Of a DNA stretch of 64,000 nucleotides, positions 34,437 through 42,935 are shown in pieces. Source of the DNA: Aeromicrobium camelliae (GTDB taxonomy: Bacteria > Actinomycetota > Actinomycetes > Propionibacteriales > Nocardioidaceae); contig NZ_RQJX01000014.1 of assembly GCF_003850045.1 (NCBI RefSeq), positions 1 to 64,000 of the forward strand, read 5' to 3'. The stretch's first letter is position 1. The number at the start of each line of letters is the position of its first letter. A program made the translations under genes and the position numbers. The notes under the pieces are model-generated. The model was not told where the DNA came from. It worked only from the letters and a program-made list of their open reading frames with translations, and made no database searches.

Positions 34437-34715
34437 TCAGTCGAGGCCGATGGAGAAGGCGTCCTCGAGGTCGTGCTTGCTGAGGGCGCGGAAGGCGATC
34501 TGCGTCTGCGTGCTGAGGACGCCGGGAACCTTGTTGATGCGGTCCGGGACGACCTTGGCGAGATCCTCGTGCGACCGGACGCGCACCATGGCGATCAGAT
34601 CCAGGTCGCCGGTCACCGAGTACACCTCGCTCACTCCGGGGATCTCGGCGATCTGCTCGGCGGTCTCGGAAATCGACGAGACCTCGGCCTCGATGAAGAC
34701 AATCGCGGTGATCAC
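34437..34715 (-). CDS. Lrp/AsnC ligand-binding-domain (RAM/SAM) protein without DNA-binding domain
   Basis: A 92-aa stand-alone AsnC_trans_reg (RAM) domain: ITAIVFIEAEVSSI, PGVSEVYSVTGDLDLIAMVRV and PGVLSTQTQIAFR. With no helix-turn-helix it probably senses a small molecule (often an amino acid) or pairs with full-length Lrp proteins. GTG 34715 overlaps the stop of the upstream nuclease (GTGA) and also lies 6 nt after its own TATGCT -10, so it has an internal promoter. Confidence 0.88.
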   Translation of the reverse strand: MITAIVFIEAEVSSISETAEQIAEIPGVSEVYSVTGDLDLIAMVRVRSHEDLAKVVPDRINKVPGVLSTQTQIAFRALSKHDLEDAFSIGLD

Positions 34716-36394
34716 ACAGCGAGCATAGAGCGATCGACCTCGTAGCGGTCGAGATGGCGAGCCGTGCTCCAGCGCGGGGACGCCCAACTGCCCTCGATCA
34801 GCCGGACGCCGGGCTGCTCCAGCCAGCGCAGGATCGCCTCCGTCTCCTCCACGAGCCCGGAGGGGCACGGCCCGTGGCTGGGGGTCACGGTCTCCGCGCT
34901 GGCGACCAGCGACTCGACCCACGGCCACGTGGCGGTGCCGCGACGAAGGATGCCGGCCGCCGCAAGCCGGCCGTGGCGCACGACGTGGATCTCCCAGCCG
35001 TCCTCGTGGGGCGCCGCGGCGACGAGCTGAGGCTGCTCGGTCAGCGAGCGGAGTCGCTGACTTCGGCGCGAGCCGCGCAGGAACGCCGCGAGCCGGTCGC
35101 GCCAGGCGCCCGCGTCCTCGAAACGCTCGGCGGCGGCCAGTTGCGTCATCTTGTCCTCGACGTGCCGCACGACATGGGCCGCCGGGTCACCGTGGAGGGC
35201 GTCGCGGAGCCGTTGGACCTCGTCGCCGTAGCGCTCGGCGTCGACGCTGCCGTCGCAGGGAGACAGGCACCGACCCAGTTCGGCCAGGGCGCACGGTGAT
35301 CGTCGCGGGACCTTGCCGAAGCGGGTGGTGCACTGCCGGACACGGAATGACTCGTGGAGCGCGGCCACCGCCGACTCGGCGGCGGCGCGGCGGAACGGGC
35401 CGATGTAGTCGGCACCGTCGTCGAGGACACGCGTCACGATGGACAACCGGGGCCAGGGCTCGGACGTGAGCTTGATCCAGGACTGACGGTCCGGGAACTT
35501 GGACCTCCGGTTGTACGGCGGGCGGTGTTCGTCGATGAGCCGCAGCTCGCGGACCTGCGCTTCAAGGGCGGTGGCGCACACGACCGGATCGACGCGTTCG
35601 GCGAGCGCGATCATCTCGCCCATCCGCGACCGCGTCTCGGCGCGGGTGAAGTACGAGCGGACGCGTCGGCGCAAGGAGCGCGACGTGCCGACGTAGAGGA
35701 CCTCGCCGTCGCTGCGCCGGAACAGGTAGACGCCGGGCGCGTCGGGAAGGTGATCGGCCAGGTGGCGCTTGGCGCGCTGGGCGGGGGAGACGGCTGCGGT
35801 GAAGTCGCGGACCTCCTCGAACGTGGTGACGCCGAGTGAACCGAGCCGCTCGAAGAGGGCGTGCAGCACGTCGACCGTCGCCCGTGCGTCGGTGAGCGCG
35901 CGGTGGTCGGGAGTGACTTCGGAGAACTTGGCTGCGAGGGTGGCGAGCTTGACGTTGGGGACCTCGTCGCGCAGCAGGGCGCGGCGGGCGAGGACCGCGG
36001 TGTCGAGGACCTCGAACCGAGGCCAGGAGATGCCCAGTTCGCCGGCCGCGTGCCGTAGGAAGCCGGTGTCGAACGGCGCGTTGTGGGCGACGAGGACGCA
36101 GCCGTGCGCGAACTCGAGGAAGCTCGGCAGGACCTCGTCGATCCGGGGCGCGTCGATGACCATCTGGTCGGTGATCCCGGTCAGCACGGTGATGAACGCG
36201 GGAATCGACTCGTCGGGGTTGACGAGCGTCTGGAACTCGCCGAGTACCTCTCCGCCGCGGATCTTGACGGCGCCGACCTCGGTGATCTTCGACCCTTTGG
36301 CCGGCGATCCGCCCGTGGTCTCGAGGTCGACGACGCAGAACGTCGTGTCGAGCAGCGGACGGCCGAGATCGTCGAAGGTCGGTTGGATCACCAC
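34712..36394 (-). CDS. DEDDh exonuclease fused to a GIY-YIG (UvrC/Cho-like) nuclease domain
   Basis: A 560-aa two-nuclease fusion. An N-terminal DnaQ-like 3'-5' exonuclease has FCVVDLETTGG (DxE), VAHNAPFDTGFLRHAA and HRALTDARATVDVLHALF. A GIY-YIG endonuclease follows from about residue 215 (APGVYLFRRSDGEVLYVGTS, RRRVRSYFT). A UvrB-binding-like UVR segment lies later (VEDKMTQLAAAERFEDAGAWRDRLAAF) with a few Cys between (CALAELGRCLSPCDG). It resembles the first half of UvrC joined to DNA polymerase III epsilon, so DNA repair is likely. The start GTG 36394 is 7 nt after TAGCGT; a GTG at 36391 is equally possible. Confidence 0.88.
   Translation of the reverse strand: MVIQPTFDDLGRPLLDTTFCVVDLETTGGSPAKGSKITEVGAVKIRGGEVLGEFQTLVNPDESIPAFITVLTGITDQMVIDAPRIDEVLPSFLEFAHGCVLVAHNAPFDTGFLRHAAGELGISWPRFEVLDTAVLARRALLRDEVPNVKLATLAAKFSEVTPDHRALTDARATVDVLHALFERLGSLGVTTFEEVRDFTAAVSPAQRAKRHLADHLPDAPGVYLFRRSDGEVLYVGTSRSLRRRVRSYFTRAETRSRMGEMIALAERVDPVVCATALEAQVRELRLIDEHRPPYNRRSKFPDRQSWIKLTSEPWPRLSIVTRVLDDGADYIGPFRRAAAESAVAALHESFRVRQCTTRFGKVPRRSPCALAELGRCLSPCDGSVDAERYGDEVQRLRDALHGDPAAHVVRHVEDKMTQLAAAERFEDAGAWRDRLAAFLRGSRRSQRLRSLTEQPQLVAAAPHEDGWEIHVVRHGRLAAAGILRRGTATWPWVESLVASAETVTPSHGPCPSGLVEETEAILRWLEQPGVRLIEGSWASPRWSTARHLDRYEVDRSMLAV
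34722..34727 (-). promoter_or_regulatory. -10 element of the Lrp-like gene, inside the nuclease gene
   Basis: On the minus strand TATGCT ends 6 nt before GTG 34715 and lies within the last codons of the nuclease gene. Confidence 0.6.
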
Positions 36395-36401
36395 GGCGGA
36401 C

Positions 36402-36407
36402 ACGCTA
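36402..36407 (-). promoter_or_regulatory. -10 element of the exonuclease/GIY-YIG gene (leaderless)
   Basis: On the minus strand TAGCGT is followed by 7 nt and then GTG 36394. Confidence 0.55.
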
Positions 36408-36492
36408 GGCGGGTCCACTGTCAGTTCGGTCCGCGGGAGATCTCTGAAGGAGTCCGAGACGGCGACTCGCCGGAAATGTCAGTGACGGTCCG

Positions 36493-36498
36493 TAGCGT
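36493..36498 (+). promoter_or_regulatory. -10 element of the small Cys protein gene (leaderless)
   Basis: TAGCGT is followed by 7 nt and then ATG 36506. The same hexamer serves the divergent nuclease gene. Confidence 0.55.
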
Positions 36499-36505
36499 CG
36501 CAGGC

Positions 36506-36784
36506 ATGAACCAGCACAGCTTCGCCGCATCGCCTCACGGCCGGCCGGGCGACCACGACACCGAGAGCCTCGTGGTCGATTGCGACCGGTGCGTCGTCCG
36601 CAGCCCCGGCGCCTGCGCCGACTGCGTCGTCAGTGTCCTGCTCGGGCCGCCGGCCGACGATCCGGTGCAGATCGACGAGCAGGAGCGCGCCGCGCTCGAC
36701 GCGCTCGCCGGCTCCGGGCTCGTCCCGCCGCTGCGGCTCGTGACCGTCACGCCGTCCTCCACTCCGGACCCCGCAGGAGCCTGA
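36506..36784 (+). CDS. Small conserved protein with paired CxxC motifs
   Basis: A 92-aa protein. Residues about 26-41 hold four Cys (CDRCVVRSPGACADC), two CxxC pairs of the kind that bind zinc or iron, followed by VVSVLLGPP and an acidic helix (DEQERAALDALAGSGLVPPLRLV). It is a recurring actinobacterial family of unknown function. ATG 36506 is supported by the -10 element. Confidence 0.75.
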   Translation: MNQHSFAASPHGRPGDHDTESLVVDCDRCVVRSPGACADCVVSVLLGPPADDPVQIDEQERAALDALAGSGLVPPLRLVTVTPSSTPDPAGA

Positions 36785-36864
36785 ACGGGAAGCGAATCGC
36801 CGGACACACCGCCGTGCGCACGGTTACAGTGCCGGTGATTTGCCGCCGTTCGAAGGGTGTCTCC

Positions 36865-38226
36865 GTGCGTGTCCTTGCTTCTGCCGTCGCGAGTCTCGCA
36901 ACGGCGGTCACTGGTGTCATCGTGGCCGCTGTTCCAGCTCACGGCGCCGCGCCCTGCCTGTCCGCGTGCACGGTGACCTTCGCCCCGGGGCCACAGGCGA
37001 CCTGGCAGGTACCCGCCGGACTCTCCGATCTGACCGCCGAGATCGCGGCAGGCTCCGGCGCCGCCAACAGCCAGGATGCCGCTGGCGACTCCGCAGGCGC
37101 GGGCGGCACCATCGTGGTCGATCTGGGCACGTCCTACAACGGGCAGACTCTCCATCTCCTCGTCGGCAAGGAAGGCACCCTGACTTTCGGTGGGAATCGC
37201 GACGACGGTCCGATCCTCGCCTCGGGCGGAGGAGGAAGCTATCTCGCCGTGCCGGGCCGGTTCGTCGCCGTGGCCGGGGGAGGCGGCGGTGGCGGACATT
37301 TCACCAACGAATCCACGCGCGTCGTGACCCTCGCCGGCGGCGCGGGGGGTTATGCATCCATCGACCCGCACGGCGCTGGTGGCGAGAATGATCCTGATCT
37401 GCCCGCGGCGGGTTCCGGTGCCGTCGGTGGCACACCGGGCGGGCCGTCCTCGCCCGTCGCCGTCGCGGGCGGCACCGGCGGGGTCGCCACGGTCGACGCC
37501 GAGGGCCGCATCACTCCCGGTGATGGGGGAGCGGCGGCGTCCTTCGGCAATTATCCCACGGCTGCCGGGGGCGGGGGATATGCCGGGGGAGGCGGCGGGA
37601 GCGCTCGATTCTGGGGACAGCCCCCGATGCGGACGGCGGGTGCCGGCGGTGGAGGCTCGGGGTACCTCGCGCCAGGGCTGACTCCTCTTTCCACTCGGCC
37701 CAACCACGGTGCCGGTTACATCACCGTGACCTATTCCTTCGATCCCACGCTGGTGCCGCCGGTCTCCTCGGTCGAACCGGGCGCCGTGACGACGCTGAAG
37801 GTCTCGGGTCTGCCTGCCGCCACCGATTTCGCCGTCACGCTGGCTTCCGGCGAGCAGCTCGCTGCCACCGCGACGGATGGCGCGGGTCGGGCGGAGGTCG
37901 ACATCGAAGCGCCCCGTGCCGAGGCCACGTACGTGCTGCAGCTGCGGGTCGCGGGCGAGGTCGTGGACGAGGCGCCGTTGACGGTGGCCGCTGTCGCGGT
38001 GCCGCCGCCTGCCGATCCGGGCGCCGAACCCTCCGCTCCGCCGGCGGCCCGTCCCGGCCATCTCGTGCCTATCGCTGCACCCACGGCGGAGCTTCCCGAC
38101 ACCGGCGCGGCCTCGATGGCCGCGCTGCTCATCCTCGGGTCCGCTGCGACCGTGATCGGGACGTCGATGGTCTCTCGGGTCGCCGCGCGGCGAAAACGTC
38201 GTCCAGCTAACAGCGGGGCGAGTTGA
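36865..38226 (+). CDS. Secreted glycine-rich surface protein with LPDTG sortase motif
   Basis: A 453-aa protein: signal peptide (LASAVASLATAVTGVIVAAVPAHGA), a W-x-VPAGL start of a Gly-rich domain (about residues 45-300) with many GGGG runs, a beta-sandwich-like segment (about 310-395), a Pro/Ala linker and a cell-wall sorting signal LPDTG followed by a hydrophobic helix and ARRKRR. It is therefore probably anchored to peptidoglycan by a sortase; none is encoded here. GTG 36865 has GAAGGG 7 nt upstream. It interrupts the conserved order between the nuclease and NlpC/P60 genes. Ligand or role unknown. Confidence 0.8.
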   Translation: MRVLASAVASLATAVTGVIVAAVPAHGAAPCLSACTVTFAPGPQATWQVPAGLSDLTAEIAAGSGAANSQDAAGDSAGAGGTIVVDLGTSYNGQTLHLLVGKEGTLTFGGNRDDGPILASGGGGSYLAVPGRFVAVAGGGGGGGHFTNESTRVVTLAGGAGGYASIDPHGAGGENDPDLPAAGSGAVGGTPGGPSSPVAVAGGTGGVATVDAEGRITPGDGGAAASFGNYPTAAGGGGYAGGGGGSARFWGQPPMRTAGAGGGGSGYLAPGLTPLSTRPNHGAGYITVTYSFDPTLVPPVSSVEPGAVTTLKVSGLPAATDFAVTLASGEQLAATATDGAGRAEVDIEAPRAEATYVLQLRVAGEVVDEAPLTVAAVAVPPPADPGAEPSAPPAARPGHLVPIAAPTAELPDTGAASMAALLILGSAATVIGTSMVSRVAARRKRRPANSGAS

Positions 38227-38259
38227 TCGGCCCCGGGCCGGGTGCCTACAGTGGGGTCT

Positions 38260-38420
38260 TGTGTCAGCGGAGACCTCGGCCGACGGTCGGGACGCTGGCA
38301 CCGCCGAATCGCCTTCGGGCGAACCGGGGACCCAACCACTTTGGGGTGAATCGGTCAGGCCTCGTGCCTGACCGTAGGGCAGCCTTGAGCCCGAACCCGT
38401 CAGCTCACCCGGTAGGCGTC
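38260..38420 (+). ncRNA. c-di-AMP riboswitch (ydaO-yuaA leader)
   Basis: The leader has the conserved blocks of this class in order: CCGCCGAATCGCC, GGGGACCCAA, GGGGTGAATCGG, an AGGGCAGCC segment, and GAACCCGTCAGCTCACCCGGTAGGC near the 3' end. A TACAGT -10 at 38247-38252 puts the transcript start near 38259. It lies just before an NlpC/P60 hydrolase, the usual target in actinobacteria, where c-di-AMP binding turns the gene off. Exact ends were not folded. Confidence 0.9.
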
Positions 38421-38441
38421 GAGGATTGCAGGAGATGATCC

Positions 38442-39419
38442 GTGCCGCGAACGCACCGAGTCGCGCCCTTGCGAGCGATCGCCGTGGGTTCCACGTCCCT
38501 CGCACTCGCCGCAGTACTGTCCCTCTCGTCCGCACACGCCGATCCGCAGGTCACGCCTGCTGACGTCGAGCGTGCGTTCCACGCCGCTGAAGCGGCCAAC
38601 GAAGAGGTCAATCAGCTTTCCGAGGAGCAGCAGACCCTCACCAAGCGCATCGACGAGCTCACCGCGGAGATCGCCGCCGTGGAGCAGCAGTACGAGGCGC
38701 AGCGTGTGGAGCTCGAGTCCGCCATCGTGCAGCAGCACCTGGACGCGCCCCTCGGACCGACGGTCAACCTGCTCGCCAGCAAGGACGCTCAGGTGTTCCT
38801 CGACGGTCTGAGCGCTGTGGACGCCCTCAACACCTCGCGCGCCGAGGCGCTGGACGCCTTCGGCGACACCAGCCGCGAGTTGAAGAACCGCCAGAAGAAG
38901 CTCGCGGAGCACCGCAAGAGCCTCGACGCCGCGGTGGCCGAGGCCAAGGAGAAGAAGGCCGAGGTCGAGGCCAACTACGAACGCGCTCAGGCCGACCTGC
39001 AGCGTCTCGAGGCGCCGCAGCGTGAGGAGCTCACCGCTCCGGGCAACACGCAGGCACCCGTCGACATCCCGCCGGCGAGCGGCAACGCGCAGGCGGCGAT
39101 CAACTTCGCGCTCGGCCAGCTGGGCGATCCCTATGTGTACGGCGGCACCGGCCCCGACTCGTGGGATTGCTCCGGCCTGACGCAGGCGGCGTGGGCCGCC
39201 GCGGGCGTCTCGCTGCCGCGCGTGGTCGGTCCGCAGATCGACGCCGGAACGCGTATCCCGATCAGCGAGGTCCAGCCCGGCGACCTGGTGGCCTACTCGA
39301 GCATGTCGCATATCGGCATGTACATCGGCAACGGTCAGGTCATCCACGCACCCCGCCCGGGTAAGACGGTCGAGATCGTCGGTCTGAGCGGCTTCTCGGT
39401 TGCCTCGCGCGTCGGCTGA
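38442..39419 (+). CDS. NlpC/P60 peptidoglycan endopeptidase (Rip-like)
   Basis: A secreted D,L-endopeptidase of 325 aa that cuts the stem peptide. It has a signal peptide (to about ...SSAHA, residue 33) and a long coiled coil (residues about 40-195, as in RipA/CwlO proteins that need an activator). The C-terminal NlpC/P60 domain has the catalytic Cys243 in WDCSGL, His290 in SHIGMYIG and VIHAP. GTG 38442 has AGGAG 8 nt upstream. The riboswitch ahead ties its expression to c-di-AMP. Confidence 0.95.
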   Translation: MPRTHRVAPLRAIAVGSTSLALAAVLSLSSAHADPQVTPADVERAFHAAEAANEEVNQLSEEQQTLTKRIDELTAEIAAVEQQYEAQRVELESAIVQQHLDAPLGPTVNLLASKDAQVFLDGLSAVDALNTSRAEALDAFGDTSRELKNRQKKLAEHRKSLDAAVAEAKEKKAEVEANYERAQADLQRLEAPQREELTAPGNTQAPVDIPPASGNAQAAINFALGQLGDPYVYGGTGPDSWDCSGLTQAAWAAAGVSLPRVVGPQIDAGTRIPISEVQPGDLVAYSSMSHIGMYIGNGQVIHAPRPGKTVEIVGLSGFSVASRVG

Positions 39420-40665
39420 CCCTGACGCTTCGCGCCCGCGCACCCTGCTGCGGGCCAATCTTCTCGCGCTCGCGGCCCTCGTGGTCGTCGGCGGCGCCCT
39501 GGTGCTCTGGCAGCACCCGTGGCGCACCGACGACCCGGGGGCCGCGAGCGTGATGTATCCCTCCGACGCCGTACGACGGATCGACCAGCAGCTGTCGGAC
39601 ATGAGCCGAAGTGCCGGTACCGAGGCGTTCGCCGATGCCGCGGGCGGCGGTGCGACGGCCAGTGCCGTCTCCGACGCCTTGCGCGATCTCGGCACCGCAT
39701 CGATGGCGCTGCGCTACGTCGACGGCGGTCAGGCACCCTCACGCGACGACGGGACGACCACCGTCACCGTGCGCGTCGCGTGGGAGGCTGACGGCACGGT
39801 GTTCCCAGCGGGGGCGCGCCGCAGCACCGTCGTGCTCCGCTTCTCCTACGAGGACGATCGATTCGTCCTCGCCGGCTCCGAGCCGCACGAGGACGACCCG
39901 CTGCCGATCTGGCTGGCGGGCCCGCTCGCGGTCGATCGTGGGGGCGCGGGTGCGGTCGTCGCGGTCGGCGACGTCGCAGAGCACGACGTCACGGAGTTGG
40001 CCGATCGTGCCGCCGCGTCGGTCGAAGCAGCGCTGGGTGAGGCACGCCCCGACCCGCTCGTCGTGGTGCAACCGGCCAGTACCGACCTGCTGGCACGTCT
40101 CGTCGGTCGAGCGCCCGACGAGGCGGCGGCCATCGCCGCGGTCACGACGCGCCTGGACGCCGGTTCCGACGCCGGAGCAGTCGTCGCGCTCAATCCGAAC
40201 GTCTTCTCCACGATGGACGCCCGCGCGCGCCAGATCGTCATGACCCACGAAGCCGTGCACCAGTTGACGCAGGTCGTCGGAGCTCCGGGGCAGGACACGA
40301 TGTGGGTCGTGGAGGGCTTCGCCGACTGGGTCGCCTTGCGCGACGACGACGCCGGCCTCGCGGAGAGCGCCGAGCGCATCCTCGACGAGGTGCGGGACGA
40401 CGGGCCGCCGCAGCGGCTGCCCACACGTGAGGACTTCGCCGATGCCCAGCGCGTCACCGCGGTGTACGAGTCAGCCTGGCTGGCGATCCGGATGCTCGTC
40501 GAACAGCACGGCTTCGAGCCGGTGTTCGACTTCTACCGCCGGGTGACCAGCGGCGAGGGCACGAGTGTCGAGGCCGCCCTTCGGGAGGCCGTCGGCACGG
40601 ACCTTGCCACGGTCACCGCCCAATGGCGCGACTACCTGACGTACAACGCCTCGACGGTGTCGTGA
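39400..40665 (+). CDS. Membrane-anchored gluzincin-like metalloprotease
   Basis: A 421-aa protein with one N-terminal membrane helix (LLALAALVVVGGALVLW) and an outside domain with the zinc motif HEAVH (VMTHEAVHQLTQ) and the downstream Glu in VVEGFADWVALRD, the gluzincin layout. The only possible start before the helix is TTG 39400, 20 bp inside the NlpC/P60 gene, so translation is probably coupled and the protease may also be under the riboswitch. Its end overlaps the convergent acyl-CoA ligase by 34 bp. The substrate is unknown. Confidence 0.78.
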   Translation: MPRASADPDASRPRTLLRANLLALAALVVVGGALVLWQHPWRTDDPGAASVMYPSDAVRRIDQQLSDMSRSAGTEAFADAAGGGATASAVSDALRDLGTASMALRYVDGGQAPSRDDGTTTVTVRVAWEADGTVFPAGARRSTVVLRFSYEDDRFVLAGSEPHEDDPLPIWLAGPLAVDRGGAGAVVAVGDVAEHDVTELADRAAASVEAALGEARPDPLVVVQPASTDLLARLVGRAPDEAAAIAAVTTRLDAGSDAGAVVALNPNVFSTMDARARQIVMTHEAVHQLTQVVGAPGQDTMWVVEGFADWVALRDDDAGLAESAERILDEVRDDGPPQRLPTREDFADAQRVTAVYESAWLAIRMLVEQHGFEPVFDFYRRVTSGEGTSVEAALREAVGTDLATVTAQWRDYLTYNASTVS

Positions 40666-42368
40666 AGATCGCGCAGTACGGCGTGGCGCCGAACCTTGAA
40701 CGAGGGCGTCAGATAACCGTTCTCCTCCGTCCAGTCCTCATCGAGCACGGTGAACTTGCGGATCGACTCGGCGCGTGACACTTGCGTGTTCGCGTCGTCG
40801 ATGGCGCTCTGGACGGCGTCGTGGAGCGCCGGGTCGTCGAGGTCGCCGGTCCAGTGCTCGCGGTCGATGGTCACGAGCGCGGCGATGAACGGCTTGCCGT
40901 CACCCACCACCAGGCACTGGCTCACGTAGGGGTGAGCGCGAACGCGGTCCTCCAGGATGCTGGGTGACACGTTCTTGCCGCCGGCCGTCACGATGATCTC
41001 CTTCTTACGGCCGGTGATCTTGATGAAACCGTCGTCGTCGATCTCGCCGAGGTCGCCGGTGTGGAACCAGCCGTCGGCTTCGAGAACCGCGGCCGTGGCC
41101 TCCCGATTGCGCCAGTAGCCGCGGAAGACCTGCGGACCGCGGAACAGCAGCTCGCCGTCGTCGGCCACCCTGACCTCGGTGTCGGGGAAGGGGACGCCGA
41201 CGGTTCCCATGCGCTGCCGGTCGACACGGTTCACGGCGAGCGCGGCGGTGCTCTCGGTCAGGCCGTAGCCCTCGAGGACCGTCACGCCGATGCCGCGGTA
41301 GAAGTGCCCCAGCCGATCGCCGAGGGGAGCGCCGCCGGAGATGGCGTACACGGCCCGGCCGCCGAGGGCTTCGCGCAGCTTGCCGTAGACGAGCTTGTCG
41401 AAGAGTGCGTGGCGGGCGCGCAACAGCAGGCCGGCGCGGCCGTCGTCCTCCGTGGCCCGGCTGTAGGCGATGGCGGTCTGGGCAGCGCGATCGAAGATCT
41501 TGCCCTTGCCCTCGGCGTACGCCTTGCTGCTCGCGGAGTTGAAGACCTTCTCGAAGACCCGCGGCACGGCCAGGATGAACGTCGGCTTGAACTCGCCGAG
41601 GTGCTCGACGAGGTCGGGGATGTCGGCCGTATGCCCGAGCACCGCGCCCGCGCGGATCGCGCCGATCTGGATGATCCGCGCGAAGACGTGAGCGAGGGGC
41701 AGGAAGAGGAGGGTCGACGCACCCGGCTGGGAGAACATCTGCGGGAGGCTCTCGAGCGCACCGCCGAGTTCGGCACGGAAGTTGCCGTGCGTCAGCTCGC
41801 AACCCTTGGGGCGTCCGGTGGTGCCGGACGTGTAGATGAGCGTGGCGAGGGAGTCCGATGTCAGTGTCGCGAGCCGCTCCTCGATGACCTCGTCCGGCAC
41901 GTCCGCGCCGACCTCCGCCAGCGTCGTCAGTACGTCGTCGAGCAGTCGCACGTGCTCGACCTGCTGGGCCTCCTCGCGCGACTGCTCCACGCGCTCGCGA
42001 TGCTCCTCGGTCTCGACGAACACGTGCGTGGCGCCGGAGTCGGAGAGGATCCAGGCGATCTGCGCGGCCGACGAGGTCTCGTAGATCGGCACGGTGATCG
42101 CGCCGGCCCACCAGATCGCGTAGTCGAGGACGGTCCACTCGTACCGCGTCTTGGCCAGGAGCGCGACCCGGTCACCGGCGTCGACGCCCTCGGCGACGAG
42201 ACCCTTGGCGGCGGCGACCACCTGGCCGTGGAACTCGCGGACGGTGACGTCCTGCCACGCGCCGTCGACACGTCGGCGCAGCGCCACGGCATCCGGGGCG
42301 GTGCGCAGTCGGTCGAGCAGATCGAGCGAGAGATTGCCGAGATCGCGCGTCGTCGCGGGGGTGCTCAC
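40632..42368 (-). CDS. Long-chain fatty acid-CoA ligase (FadD15-like AMP-binding enzyme)
   Basis: Activates fatty acids to acyl-CoA with ATP through an acyl-AMP intermediate. The 578 aa carry the P-loop-like YTSGTTGRPKGCELTH, the linker/adenylate motif VLEGYGLTESTAALAV, GWFHTGDLGEIDDDGF and the C-terminal lysine region TAGGKNVSPS. GTG 42368 lies 8 nt after TAGGGT. The last 34 bp overlap the end of the protease gene on the other strand. It is divergent from the SRPBCC gene, a pairing also seen in mycobacteria from memory. Confidence 0.92.
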   Translation of the reverse strand: MSTPATTRDLGNLSLDLLDRLRTAPDAVALRRRVDGAWQDVTVREFHGQVVAAAKGLVAEGVDAGDRVALLAKTRYEWTVLDYAIWWAGAITVPIYETSSAAQIAWILSDSGATHVFVETEEHRERVEQSREEAQQVEHVRLLDDVLTTLAEVGADVPDEVIEERLATLTSDSLATLIYTSGTTGRPKGCELTHGNFRAELGGALESLPQMFSQPGASTLLFLPLAHVFARIIQIGAIRAGAVLGHTADIPDLVEHLGEFKPTFILAVPRVFEKVFNSASSKAYAEGKGKIFDRAAQTAIAYSRATEDDGRAGLLLRARHALFDKLVYGKLREALGGRAVYAISGGAPLGDRLGHFYRGIGVTVLEGYGLTESTAALAVNRVDRQRMGTVGVPFPDTEVRVADDGELLFRGPQVFRGYWRNREATAAVLEADGWFHTGDLGEIDDDGFIKITGRKKEIIVTAGGKNVSPSILEDRVRAHPYVSQCLVVGDGKPFIAALVTIDREHWTGDLDDPALHDAVQSAIDDANTQVSRAESIRKFTVLDEDWTEENGYLTPSFKVRRHAVLRDLHDTVEALYVR

Positions 42369-42376
42369 AGCCCACC

Positions 42377-42382
42377 ACCCTA
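42377..42382 (-). promoter_or_regulatory. -10 element of the acyl-CoA ligase gene (near-leaderless)
   Basis: On the minus strand TAGGGT is followed by 8 nt and then GTG 42368. Confidence 0.45.
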
Positions 42383-42416
42383 CTCCCGCGGATCGGCTCA
42401 GGAGGGTGACGGTGGT

Positions 42417-42422
42417 TAGGCT
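42417..42422 (+). promoter_or_regulatory. -10 element of the SRPBCC gene
   Basis: TAGGCT lies 49 nt before ATG 42472. The gene has a normal ribosome-binding site, so this transcript has a leader of about 43 nt. Confidence 0.5.
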
Positions 42423-42471
42423 GTGGCGTGGTCGGGACCGCCGGTCCTGCATGACGACAGAGGAGGGACCG

Positions 42472-42915
42472 ATGGCGCGCACCGAGAGCGACATCGTGAT
42501 CGCCGCGCCCGCGTCCACCGTCATGGCGGTGATCGCCGACTTCGAGTCCTATCCCTCGTGGGCGACGGGCATGCAGGAGGTCACCGTGCTCAAAGCCGGT
42601 GACGACGGTCGCGCCGAGGAGGTGCGGTTCCTGCTGGCCGCCCCGCCCATCCGCGACGAGTTCACATTGGGTTACCGGTGGGAGGGCGATGACGCCGTCT
42701 CCTGGAGCATGGTCGGTGACGCGTCCATGCTCACTGCCATGGACGGCGCGTACCGGCTCGACCGGGTCGCCGCCGACACCACCCGGGTGACCTACCAGCT
42801 GCGGGTCGACGTCTCGGTGCCGCTGCTCGGGATGCTCAAGCGCAAGGCCGAGAAGGTCATCGTCGACACCGCCTTGAAGGGTCTGAAGAAGCGGGTCGAA
42901 TCTGTTGACGTCTGA
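42472..42915 (+). CDS. SRPBCC-family protein (START-like lipid/polyketide-binding fold)
   Basis: A 147-aa cyclase/dehydrase-like SRPBCC protein: SDIVIAAPASTVMAVIADFESYPSWATGMQEV at the start and a C-terminal long helix (GMLKRKAEKVIVDTALKGLKKRV). The fold binds hydrophobic ligands. Its place opposite an acyl-CoA ligase suggests lipid metabolism. ATG 42472 is chosen for AGAGGAGG upstream; ATG 42451 would add seven residues. Confidence 0.85.
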   Translation: MARTESDIVIAAPASTVMAVIADFESYPSWATGMQEVTVLKAGDDGRAEEVRFLLAAPPIRDEFTLGYRWEGDDAVSWSMVGDASMLTAMDGAYRLDRVAADTTRVTYQLRVDVSVPLLGMLKRKAEKVIVDTALKGLKKRVESVDV

Positions 42916-42935
42916 GCGAAGAACGGGGGAGCAGC

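Noticed and set aside
37100-37700. Gly-rich protein considered as a PE_PGRS-type mycobacterial protein
   Set aside because: It lacks a PE domain and has a signal peptide plus LPDTG anchor, a different architecture.
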